From a virus, in the IMG/VR virus record IMGVR_UViG_3300030101_000951, positions 1 through 24,827 of that record: a stretch of DNA of 24,827 bases, one strand, 5' to 3'. This document shows, in pieces, positions 16,838-21,852 of this stretch (positions are counted from its first letter, which is position 1; every line of letters begins with the position of its first letter). Under the pieces are notes generated by a model. It made no database searches, was not told the DNA's origin, and saw only the letters and a list, made by a program, of their open reading frames with translations. Position numbers and translations under genes: made by a program.

Positions 16838-17630
16838 TCCGTTCGTCCTTTTCCATGTTCTTCAAGTCTGTGTGTAACACCATCAAGCGTGTCGGCACGT
16901 GCGAGTGGAGCGTTCGTACCATAGTGATCGCCTTGTCGGTAGCGTCTTTGTCTAAGGCGACGAACACACGCTCATATTGTTTCAATACTTCGATGTGTTC
17001 CGTAAGAAGATTAGTTCCGAGCAAAGCTACACCCGCCGCCACAGAACTACAAGTGCAAGCACTAGCACAATCTTCGACAACAATCCCGGCAGTATGTGAG
17101 CCACATACAAAAGGGTATTTACTGCTATTGTAACGATACCATTTGGGTCCACGTCCATCTAAACTCCGTCCTGCCGCGTCCACGACTTTTTTATTTTCTT
17201 TTACGAGAAACACCACGCGATTCATCCGTACGTCGTACCGTATGTCCGCTGCCCCTGACAGGTACGCATCGTACGCTCCGACCCTGCGGAGGTACGACTC
17301 CGCCTCGACACGACGAGACACGCTGACGAACGTGTCAGGTATCTCGTAAGTGTTATTAGTACGGGGAGGCGGTGCCGCAGCCGCCGACCGCTCGAACACG
17401 GTTGACGCTGACGTACGAGAAAGGGTAACACCGGTACGACCGGACACGTTGCAGTCCGCATGAAAGCAGAACCACATCCGCTGCAACCCGTTGTCCACAA
17501 CCGAGAAGGTGTTCTTCTTGGCACACACTGGACAGTCGGAGCGGTACTTGGTATTCGGTACGATGTCGAGTCCCTCGACGTACGTTTTTAGCCACGCTGG
17601 TGATTTCATGGCGATGAAAGTAACCGGCAT
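16806..17630 (-). CDS. DNA primase, zinc-binding and TOPRIM domains
   Basis: The 274-residue protein starts with a zinc-binding domain (CPVC at 33-36, CFHADC at 55-60) similar to the template-recognition zinc motif of DnaG and T7 gp4. A linker rich in Ala/Pro (about 80-95) follows. The TOPRIM core has VVEDCAS (Glu186) and FVALDKDA (Asp227, Asp229). A GPKWYRY segment lies between the two. It makes RNA primers for the replication fork. ATG 17630 has GAGG six bases upstream; TTG 17645 and ATG 17609 are other in-frame starts. It is the first gene of the leftward replication operon, next to the divergent control region, and overlaps the helicase gene. Confidence 0.9.
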   Translation of the reverse strand: MPVTFIAMKSPAWLKTYVEGLDIVPNTKYRSDCPVCAKKNTFSVVDNGLQRMWFCFHADCNVSGRTGVTLSRTSASTVFERSAAAAPPPRTNNTYEIPDTFVSVSRRVEAESYLRRVGAYDAYLSGAADIRYDVRMNRVVFLVKENKKVVDAAGRSLDGRGPKWYRYNSSKYPFVCGSHTAGIVVEDCASACTCSSVAAGVALLGTNLLTEHIEVLKQYERVFVALDKDATDKAITMVRTLHSHVPTRLMVLHTDLKNMEKDERNDFLRSHINR

Positions 17631-17659
17631 CGATAACCTCGTCAACCATAAAAAATATC

Positions 17660-17688
17660 TTGACAGGGTTAGCTACGCTATCTATCCT
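17660..17688 (+). promoter_or_regulatory. sigma-70 promoter for the early rightward genes
   Basis: TTGACA at 17660-17665 is a perfect -35 box, followed by 17 bases and TATCCT (17683-17688), four of six matches to the -10 consensus. Transcription would begin near 17695, about 27 bases before the first early gene. The box lies just upstream of the primase gene, so the region is divergent. I could not identify an equally clear promoter for the leftward operon. Confidence 0.65.
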
Positions 17689-17698
17689 CCTTATTACC

Positions 17699-17714
17699 AT
17701 ACCCTTTAGGGCAT
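17699..17714. promoter_or_regulatory. imperfect palindrome just after the early promoter start point
   Basis: The sequence ATACCCTTTAGGGCAT reads as two 7-base arms around a TT centre, with one mismatch. It begins a few bases after the expected start of the early transcript, a usual place for a repressor operator. It also contains the AGGG that would serve as ribosome-binding site for the next gene. No binding protein is known; the ribbon-helix-helix protein encoded downstream is a candidate. Confidence 0.3.
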
Positions 17715-17721
17715 ATCTATT

Positions 17722-17862
17722 ATGAAAAAAATCAATAAGATAAACCCTATAGCTAAAGAATTACCCAAGTATGGTAAGCGGGTTGTACCTGACAAACGTA
17801 AGATCAAAGAAGACAAACGATTGACAAAAGAGGTACGCGATGCCAAGACCACCGAAGATTGA
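17722..17862 (+). CDS. 46-aa highly basic protein, first early gene
   Basis: A short frame runs from ATG 17722 to TGA 17860-17862. The product begins MKKINKINPIAKELPKYG and is very rich in lysine and arginine, with a VVPDKRKIKEDKR segment. It has no cysteine and no hydrophobic span. It is the first gene after the early promoter and overlaps the ribbon-helix-helix gene by 23 bases. The ribosome-binding site is weak (AGGG about ten bases upstream). Similar small basic proteins are familiar to me from marine podoviruses, but with no known role; binding to nucleic acid or a host target is only a guess from charge. Confidence 0.6.
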   Translation: MKKINKINPIAKELPKYGKRVVPDKRKIKEDKRLTKEVRDAKTTED

Positions 17863-18067
17863 TGAGCCTACCAAAACGTACAATTTGCTCATCTCTGTAT
17901 CTATGTACGACAAACTAGCTAAACATGCCGAACGATTACACGCCAAGAGTATCACACAGGTATCTGTTGGTGACTTGATCCGTGAGGGTATAGAGATTTA
18001 CTTGGAGGCACTCGACGATGATGACTACGAAGGTGGTGTGGGTCCTCTTGCTAGTGACAGCATATAA
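17840..18067 (+). CDS. probable ribbon-helix-helix DNA-binding protein, 75 aa
   Basis: ATG 17840 has AGAGG six bases upstream. The product shows the Arc/CopG order of a ribbon-helix-helix: a strand (TYNLLISVS, about 13-21), a first helix (MYDKLAKHAERLH), a turn, and a second helix (VSVGDLIREGIEIYLEAL), followed by an acidic tail. Such proteins bind DNA as dimers through the strand. As the second early gene next to the divergent promoter region it may repress or time early transcription. The fold call rests on pattern recognition and not on a database match. Confidence 0.6.
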   Translation: MPRPPKIDEPTKTYNLLISVSMYDKLAKHAERLHAKSITQVSVGDLIREGIEIYLEALDDDDYEGGVGPLASDSI

Positions 18068-18218
18068 CGGCGAAGACTTTGATTTTGAACGTATCGGATC
18101 GTACGACACGATAGCAGAGTGTTACGTCGCATCGACACAAGAATTCTGGGACGAGATGCCTATAAACAAGGAAGCCTTGTGCATAAGGGTGGAGGAGCTA
18201 ACAAGTGAGACGAATTAA
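18018..18218 (+). CDS. small protein with hydrophobic N-terminus, DUF1482-like pattern
   Basis: Two adjacent ATGs, 18018 and 18021, can start this 66-residue frame; GGAGG lies about nine bases before the first. A hydrophobic N-terminal stretch (VVWVLLLVTAY) is followed by a short soluble part with the pattern F-x-F...G-x-Y-x-T...EC and a second cysteine near the C-terminus. This resembles the small DUF1482 proteins of enterobacterial prophages, though I cannot confirm it. It may be exported or membrane-attached. The gene at 24405 encodes a protein with the same pattern. It overlaps the genes on both sides. Confidence 0.6.
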   Translation: MMTTKVVWVLLLVTAYNGEDFDFERIGSYDTIAECYVASTQEFWDEMPINKEALCIRVEELTSETN

Positions 18219-18474
18219 ACTACCGAAGGATCGCAAGGGTAATGACCTCATGCCGTACGTTGTATCGAATGATAACCGACACGAAGTCGTCGCTCCGGTT
18301 TCATCTGTAAGGATCGGGGAGACAAACCGAAACGCAGTCAAGTCGAAGCAGTGCGTGGACTACGCACGCTGGGTTGCATTGTTTGTCGGAAGAAGTGAAG
18401 CCGAGTGCAAAAGATGGCTTGACAAGCACAGAACGACGGTGCTAAAGCTGTGTATACCGTACGAGGTTTCCTAA
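18205..18474 (+). CDS. hypothetical protein, 89 aa
   Basis: GTG 18205 begins inside the end of the previous gene, and GGAGG about ten bases upstream supports the start. The product is basic, with a polar N-terminal half and a C-terminal half containing CVDYARWVALFVGRSEAEC and a KRWLDKHRTTVL helix. No motif of known function was recognised. It ends just before a strong terminator, so it closes the first early transcription unit. Confidence 0.65.
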   Translation: MRRIKLPKDRKGNDLMPYVVSNDNRHEVVAPVSSVRIGETNRNAVKSKQCVDYARWVALFVGRSEAECKRWLDKHRTTVLKLCIPYEVS

Positions 18475-18519
18475 CGGTTCCTTTTCCTCGTACGGTACTC
18501 TTTAGTGGTTGAAGTTGGG

Positions 18520-18556
18520 CAGGGCTGGCAGAAATGCTGGCCCTGTTCTCTTTTTG
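18520..18556 (+). terminator. rho-independent terminator with GAAA tetraloop
   Basis: Bases 18520-18530 and 18535-18545 form an 11-pair stem (CAGGGCTGGCA with TGCTGGCCCTG, two G-U pairs) closed by a GAAA tetraloop at 18531-18534. A T-rich tract, TTCTCTTTTT, follows. This would end the transcript of the first four early genes. Confidence 0.85.
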
Positions 18557-18558
18557 TA

Positions 18559-18587
18559 TTGACTCACTGTTTTAATACCCGTATGGA
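18559..18587 (+). promoter_or_regulatory. possible sigma-70 promoter upstream of the LexA-like gene
   Basis: TTGACT (18559-18564) matches five of six -35 bases. At 17 bases spacing lies TATGGA (18582-18587), a weak -10 box. It sits immediately after a terminator and before the next gene, where a promoter is needed. A GTTC-N7-GTAT element at 18545-18559 overlapping it resembles a decayed alphaproteobacterial LexA site (GTTC-N7-GTTC). Confidence 0.4.
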
Positions 18588-18600
18588 TAACTAATCGAAA

Positions 18601-18628
18601 CGCCAGCACATAGGAGATTGGCACATGG
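18601..18628 (+). repeat. 28-base leader repeat, copy 1 (contains the RBS and ATG)
   Basis: This stretch starts CGCCAGC, contains the ribosome-binding site TAGGAGAT and ends in GGCACATGG with the start codon of the LexA-like gene. It matches 18855-18882 at 26 of 28 bases. Confidence 0.8.
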
Positions 18629-18867
18629 TAAACAGGTATGGGCTTACAAAGAAACAGAAAGAGCTTCTTAACTTTTTGCGAGAACGCCGTAGCGAAGGGG
18701 AAGTGTCTCCGTCTTTTGACGAAATGCGAGAGGCTTTGGGTTTAGCTTCTAAATCCGGCATACACAGACTTGTCGTAGGTCTTGAAGACAGAGGATACAT
18801 TAATCGTATCCCAAATCGTAAAAGAACTATCAGATTAGTATGGGATCGTAACAACGCCAGCGCATAG
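18625..18867 (+). CDS. stand-alone LexA DNA-binding domain protein, 80 aa
   Basis: ATG 18625 has AGGAG eight bases upstream. The product corresponds to the N-terminal winged-helix domain of Lex[17 protein letters not shown], then [18 protein letters not shown] and [14 protein letters not shown], followed by the wing NRKRTIRLV. The SPSFDEM and SKSGIHRL wording is that of alphaproteobacterial LexA. The protein ends where the linker would begin, so it lacks the cleavage site and the S24 serine-lysine protease and dimerisation domain. It could occupy host LexA sites without being cleaved during the SOS response, or regulate phage promoters. The domain call is firm; the role is inference. The next gene follows after 11 bases with a duplicated leader. 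Confidence 0.88.
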   Translation: MVNRYGLTKKQKELLNFLRERRSEGEVSPSFDEMREALGLASKSGIHRLVVGLEDRGYINRIPNRKRTIRLVWDRNNASA

Positions 18868-18882
18868 GAGATCGGCACATGG
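18855..18882 (+). repeat. 28-base leader repeat, copy 2
   Basis: This is the second copy of the leader at 18601-18628, with two substitutions. Here its first half also encodes the last residues and stop codon (GCATAG) of the LexA-like gene, and its end is the ATG of the following gene. Confidence 0.8.
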
Positions 18883-19118
18883 AAATTACAGCGAAGCAAA
18901 GAAAAGACATGCTCGATGCACACAACAAACTGCGTAACATCATTAGCTATATCGATGACTGTCGGGATATAACTCTATCGCAAATACGTGACATGGAGGA
19001 GACGGTTTGTATATTGCATCAGATTGGCAACTTCCAGCCACGGAAAAACGAGGATGGCAGTAGTGTGTGGTATGCTGACTGGGTGTACGCAGAGGATGCG
19101 GAGTTGAAGAGTGAGTAA
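18879..19118 (+). CDS. hypothetical acidic helical protein, 79 aa
   Basis: ATG 18879 follows the repeated AGGAG leader at eight bases. The product is mostly helical at first (MEITAKQRKDMLDAHNKL, then a region with DITLSQIRDMEETVC) and ends with an aromatic acidic segment (WYADWVYAEDAE). There is no signal peptide, zinc motif or catalytic signature. It is translated next to the LexA-like protein with an almost identical leader, so the two are probably made in similar amounts. The function is unknown. Confidence 0.7.
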   Translation: MEITAKQRKDMLDAHNKLRNIISYIDDCRDITLSQIRDMEETVCILHQIGNFQPRKNEDGSSVWYADWVYAEDAELKSE

Positions 19119-19278
19119 TCATCAGAACGAGATGACCCTTGAGCGCTTGTACGACGAGGCAATAGAGGAGCTACGACCCTTCTTTGTCTCGGGCGATCCG
19201 TACAGCTACAAAGAAGAAGACTTACATCTTGCTGCCGTAGACTTGGCAAAGAAACGCTGGGAGACAGACTATGACTAG
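19111..19278 (+). CDS. small hypothetical protein, 55 aa
   Basis: GTG 19111 overlaps the end of the previous gene and has GGAG seven bases upstream, so it is preferred over the in-frame ATG at 19132. The product is acidic and helical, with an aromatic FFVSGDPYSYKEEDL segment and an AAVDLAKKRWE helix. It overlaps the membrane protein gene that follows by eight bases. No family is recognised. Confidence 0.6.
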   Translation: MSNHQNEMTLERLYDEAIEELRPFFVSGDPYSYKEEDLHLAAVDLAKKRWETDYD

Positions 19279-19552
19279 ACTGTATCAACTGGTGATGGAC
19301 AGCGCAAAGAACCCTCTGTCCAACATTCCCGACCTCAATACTCGACACATGATCATGCAAGTTCTTGCGTGGATGTGGTGTATAATTTTTTCATCGTGGC
19401 TGGGATCGATTGTCGTGTTTGGTATCAGTGCGCTTGTTCACGCAATCTTGTTGGCTGGCATCTTTATCACGTTGGGTGTGTTTGAGACCGCCAAGCGTAA
19501 GCCTCAGTATTTTGGTGGGCTGGGCAGAGGTAATGGAGGTGAACATGAGTAA
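19271..19552 (+). CDS. two-span membrane protein, 93 aa
   Basis: ATG 19271 has GGGAG seven bases upstream. After an N-terminal soluble part (LYQLVMDSAKNPLSNIPD) there are two hydrophobic segments, near residues 28-50 (VLAWMWCIIFSSW...) and 53-73 (ALVHAILLAGIFITLGVF), then a basic, Gly-rich tail. This predicts an inner-membrane hairpin with both ends in the cytoplasm. Small two-span proteins can be holins, but its early-region position argues for another role, such as altering the host membrane or excluding other phages. The function is unknown. Confidence 0.7.
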   Translation: MTRLYQLVMDSAKNPLSNIPDLNTRHMIMQVLAWMWCIIFSSWLGSIVVFGISALVHAILLAGIFITLGVFETAKRKPQYFGGLGRGNGGEHE

Positions 19553-19754
19553 TTTTGTGGTGCGAGTAACATCACATTACTGTAGCAACGGATACAATGT
19601 TGACTTGATTCGCTGGGACAAAGGCGGTAGCGGCATGAAAGTTTGTAAGGCTTTCAATGTATCTTCTGAAAAGGCAGACAAGGAAGCACAACGTGTAGCT
19701 GAATTGTACGATGCGACAATTGAAAGGCACAGACATGATAAAATACTGGCTTAA
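19545..19754 (+). CDS. small hypothetical protein, 69 aa
   Basis: ATG 19545 has GGAGG five bases upstream and overlaps the preceding stop by eight bases, so the longer open frame from 19410 is discarded. The product starts with a strand-rich half (NFVVRVTSHYCSNGYNVDLI), followed by a WDKGGSGMKVCKAF segment and a charged helix ending in RHRHDK. Two cysteines are present but no zinc pattern. The function is unknown. Confidence 0.65.
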   Translation: MSNFVVRVTSHYCSNGYNVDLIRWDKGGSGMKVCKAFNVSSEKADKEAQRVAELYDATIERHRHDKILA

Positions 19755-19875
19755 GGCGCGGGACTACTACCTCACGCACGACGGCGTAGAGATGTTGTTG
19801 CTGGCGTGTATGTGGGGTTCTTTGGTATGGATAGCCTACCACGCTGTCGCCGGTGTTATTGAAAGGTTCGGTTGA
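19735..19875 (+). CDS. 46-aa single-span membrane protein
   Basis: A short frame from ATG 19735 to TGA 19873-19875 overlaps the genes on both sides, the latter as TGATG. After a polar N-terminus (MIKYWLKARDYYLTHDG) a single hydrophobic stretch, about residues 18-42, contains MLLLACMWGSLVWIAYH, followed by a short charged end. A weak AAAGG precedes the start. It probably sits in the inner membrane. The function is unknown. Confidence 0.55.
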   Translation: MIKYWLKARDYYLTHDGVEMLLLACMWGSLVWIAYHAVAGVIERFG

Positions 19876-20198
19876 TGGCAAAGGTAGAACGCTGTAAATG
19901 CTGGGACTGTGGCGGAGGGGGCGTCGTCGAGTACGAAGAGGCTAGGCCCGACCCTATCCGTGGCGGTGATCTTGTCGGCGTGATGGGTGAGTGTGAACAG
20001 TGCGACGGCAGCGGCGAGATGTTTCGCGCCAAAGCTGTTACAACTGCAGGTCTACGCGCCCTCTTGACACAGACAAAAGAATCAATGGAATATATCGAAA
20101 TCATGTCAGAAGACCTCGACAAAATATATACGCAGGTTGACTACACTATAGCAGCTATCGAACGCTACGAAAGAAAGGTAGGCACAAGAGATGGGTAA
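19875..20198 (+). CDS. small protein with DnaJ-like zinc knuckle, 107 aa
   Basis: ATG 19875 overlaps the preceding stop, with AAAGG eight bases upstream. Near the N-terminus are CWDCGGGG (Cys9, Cys12) and CEQCDGSG (Cys40, Cys43), two C-x2-C-x-G-x-G units that together should bind one zinc ion as in the DnaJ central domain. A charged helical C-terminal half (residues 55-100) follows. There is no J domain. DnaJ-type zinc knuckles bind unfolded protein or partner proteins. A similar pair of motifs is inserted in this phage's DNA polymerase. The function is unknown. Confidence 0.75.
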   Translation: MAKVERCKCWDCGGGGVVEYEEARPDPIRGGDLVGVMGECEQCDGSGEMFRAKAVTTAGLRALLTQTKESMEYIEIMSEDLDKIYTQVDYTIAAIERYERKVGTRDG

Positions 20199-20361
20199 GG
20201 TATCTGACTGGCTAATAGAGATGGAAGAGGACGCATCTTACATGACGCGCCAAGAGTTTACTGACAAGCACGGCGAAACGGTGGCCGAGATGTATGACAA
20301 ACTAAAACGTCAACTTGAAGGAACCCACGACGAACCGTCGGAGCCTGATCATGTGGGTTGA
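20191..20361 (+). CDS. small acidic helical protein, 56 aa
   Basis: ATG 20191 overlaps the previous stop and the frame ends at TGA 20359-20361. The product (MGKVSDWLIEMEEDASYMTR...) is acidic and predicted largely helical, with a DEPSEPDH tail and no motif of known function. The ribosome-binding site is weak. The overlap with both neighbours by 8-11 bases is in the style of this gene cluster and is the main support. Confidence 0.5.
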   Translation: MGKVSDWLIEMEEDASYMTRQEFTDKHGETVAEMYDKLKRQLEGTHDEPSEPDHVG

Positions 20362-20533
20362 TCCGGAAGACGATCAGAACCTCGAAAGTGTCGTTGACAA
20401 ACTGGCAACGCTAAACAGACAAATCGACGACGCCTACTGGGTTGGCAACTTCATCAACCCTAACATCACATATGAGGCAAAGCGCCTACGCAAACTGCTG
20501 ATGGAGGGCAAGTTATGGGAACCGAGATTCTGA
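20351..20533 (+). CDS. small hypothetical protein, 60 aa
   Basis: ATG 20351 has GGAG seven bases upstream and overlaps the previous gene. The upstream part of the open frame (from 20315) is therefore not used. The product starts MWVDPEDDQNLESVVDKL and is mostly helical and charged, ending in KLLMEGKLWEPRF. No motif was recognised. Its end overlaps the zinc-ribbon gene by 19 bases. Confidence 0.55.
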   Translation: MWVDPEDDQNLESVVDKLATLNRQIDDAYWVGNFINPNITYEAKRLRKLLMEGKLWEPRF

Positions 20534-20706
20534 CAATTGACAAACACCATGACAAATCAACCACGCTTTCCCGCAAACACGTCTGCGATAACTGCGGCGA
20601 ACCGGCCATGACCAAAGATGGCGGACAGCTTCGTTGTCCGTCCTGCTGGCTACAGGAACAGGGCCAGAAAATAAAACCTATTGACCGGGGCGGATATCGG
20701 CCCTAG
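20515..20706 (+). CDS. small zinc-ribbon protein, 63 aa
   Basis: ATG 20515 has GGAGGG six bases upstream. The product contains CDNCGE (Cys24, Cys27) and CPSC (Cys41, Cys44), a four-cysteine zinc-ribbon arrangement. The ends are polar, including a basic GQKIKPIDRGG tail. Such ribbons often mediate protein or nucleic-acid binding. No further function can be assigned. It is the last gene of the very compact early cluster; the ribosome-binding sites change character after it. Confidence 0.65.
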   Translation: MGTEILTIDKHHDKSTTLSRKHVCDNCGEPAMTKDGGQLRCPSCWLQEQGQKIKPIDRGGYRP

Positions 20707-20740
20707 TCTCGGCGTATCGTTTTTAACGAAAGGAACCGCT

Positions 20741-21010
20741 ATGAAGAAACGAATCCACATAAACCAGCACGTCATCCGGGCCAACAAAAAGAACGGCACG
20801 CATGACCCGGCGATCACAGTTAAAACATCTAAGCAAAATATTTACGCGCATCGGGTAGAGATCGACGGGCCATCGTCCGTTGTTTATTCTCCCGACAAGC
20901 CGCTTTCATGTGGCGCGCGTGTGTGGATTGAAACTGACGCACCGGTAACGCTGCAAGGTTTAAATAAAGAAAAATATACTCTGATTCGTGACCGTGTGGT
21001 GATGACATGA
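20741..21010 (+). CDS. conserved-looking hypothetical protein, 89 aa
   Basis: ATG 20741 has GGAAC in the recurrent GAAAGGAACCG box (20728-20738), so the upstream in-frame start at 20681 is not used. The product begins MKKRIHINQHVIRANKKNG and contains strand-rich segments: AHRVEIDGPSSVVYSPDKP, then LSCGARVWIET, then a DAPVTL end. I recall similar small proteins with the SCGARVWIET wording in other phages and bacterial genomes, always without a known function. It overlaps the next gene as ATGA. Confidence 0.75.
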   Translation: MKKRIHINQHVIRANKKNGTHDPAITVKTSKQNIYAHRVEIDGPSSVVYSPDKPLSCGARVWIETDAPVTLQGLNKEKYTLIRDRVVMT

Positions 21011-21624
21011 CAAAGCAAGCCACGCTAATCGATCACGAAAGAATGATCCACAACATCACCAGCGTTTACCGTGACGCTGACGAAACGCAACATGCGGAAG
21101 GCTTGTTGTGGTACGAAAACGCACAGAAGGCGGCGCACGATATCGCGGTAAAGTATGACGTGCCGGTTTATATCGTGGTTGCTGTTATCGCCGCGCTTTC
21201 ACCGAATAACAAATGGTCCCGGAACGTGACAAATGCCGACGCGTTAATCGGCGCGTTTATTCGCGGTGACGGGATCGACTCGGTGAAGGTCTCGACCTAT
21301 CACAAAATGAAGGCGAAAGCGTGGGATATCTTGGTTGCGCGTCCGGACTACGACGGCGCAAAGGCGATGCTGAAAGGTCAAAAGATCACGTCTTTCTTCA
21401 TGGACATTATGGGCGAGTTCAACGTGACAATCGACGGCCACGCAAGAAACATTGCCTACGGTGAGCGCGTCGGCTTGACTGACGACCGCAGCAACATCGG
21501 CGTCCGTGAATACCGCGCTTTGCAAGCCGCGTATGAAGAGACAGCGCGGCGCGTCGGCCTCATGCCCTACCAGCTACAGGCGATTACTTGGCGCGTCTGG
21601 CGCGACCGGCACGGTATAACGTGA
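21007..21624 (+). CDS. possible HhH-GPD-like (DNA glycosylase-fold) protein, 205 aa
   Basis: ATG 21007 overlaps the preceding stop (ATGA). The protein has four conspicuous blocks: ALSPNNKWSRN (63-73), KGQKITSFFMDIMG (123-136), VTIDGHARNIAYG (140-152) and LMPYQLQAITWRVWR (185-199). I associate this set with a phage and plasmid family of unknown function. The order of a hairpin-like K-G-x-K-x-T segment followed by an I-D-x-H segment recalls the HhH-GPD glycosylases (GVGxxTA then VDTHV, whose Asp is catalytic), so Asp143 could be an active-site residue. This is a resemblance, not a demonstrated homology. If real, it could protect phage DNA or attack modified host DNA. Confidence 0.7.
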   Translation: MTKQATLIDHERMIHNITSVYRDADETQHAEGLLWYENAQKAAHDIAVKYDVPVYIVVAVIAALSPNNKWSRNVTNADALIGAFIRGDGIDSVKVSTYHKMKAKAWDILVARPDYDGAKAMLKGQKITSFFMDIMGEFNVTIDGHARNIAYGERVGLTDDRSNIGVREYRALQAAYEETARRVGLMPYQLQAITWRVWRDRHGIT

Positions 21625-21852
21625 CAAACGCGGCGACACTAAAAAATCGGGGACTAACTAATGGTTTCCGCTCGGCGCATTCTGGGGCGGGGTGGACTTG
21701 CGGGTTGGTCGGGCAGGCGGCGAGACGACGGGGCTAGCCTGCCACCTTTGCCGGTAGCGGAAAAGATTTTTTCATTTACCGCTTCAACCCGTGCAAAACA
21801 TGTGCCATGATTCAAGGCATCAACAACAAGCGAACCGGAAAGGAACCGACAC
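21625..21852 (+). other. structured intergenic region, possible small RNA or leader
   Basis: These 228 bases separate two accessory genes and hold no strongly supported gene. GGCAGGC at 21712-21718 pairs perfectly with GCCTGCC at 21737-21743, and AGCGG at 21756-21760 pairs with CCGCT at 21779-21783 around an A/T-rich loop containing TTTTTT. A 49-codon frame at 21661-21810, preceded by GGGGA, is possible but has unconvincing composition. The region may be the leader of the DUF932 gene, a terminator or a small RNA. Confidence 0.4.
21832..21846. promoter_or_regulatory. GAAC-N7-GAAC element over the DUF932 ribosome-binding site
   Basis: GAAC at 21832-21835 and again at 21843-21846 are separated by seven bases. 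This is the complement of GTTC-N7-GTTC, the LexA box known from alphaproteobacteria. Eight fixed bases would occur about once by chance in a window of this size, and the second GAAC is part of the local ribosome-binding box, so this is only a candidate site. Confidence 0.3.

Noticed and set aside
17356-17700. minus-strand frame of 114 codons with AAGGAGG near 17690
   Set aside because: The good ribosome-binding-like AAGGAGG has no start codon at proper distance, and the frame overlaps the primase coding sequence.
21661-21810. 49-codon frame with GGGGA upstream
   Set aside because: The composition (Arg/Gly-rich, then random) is unconvincing and the DNA folds into hairpins; kept only as a note under the intergenic region.
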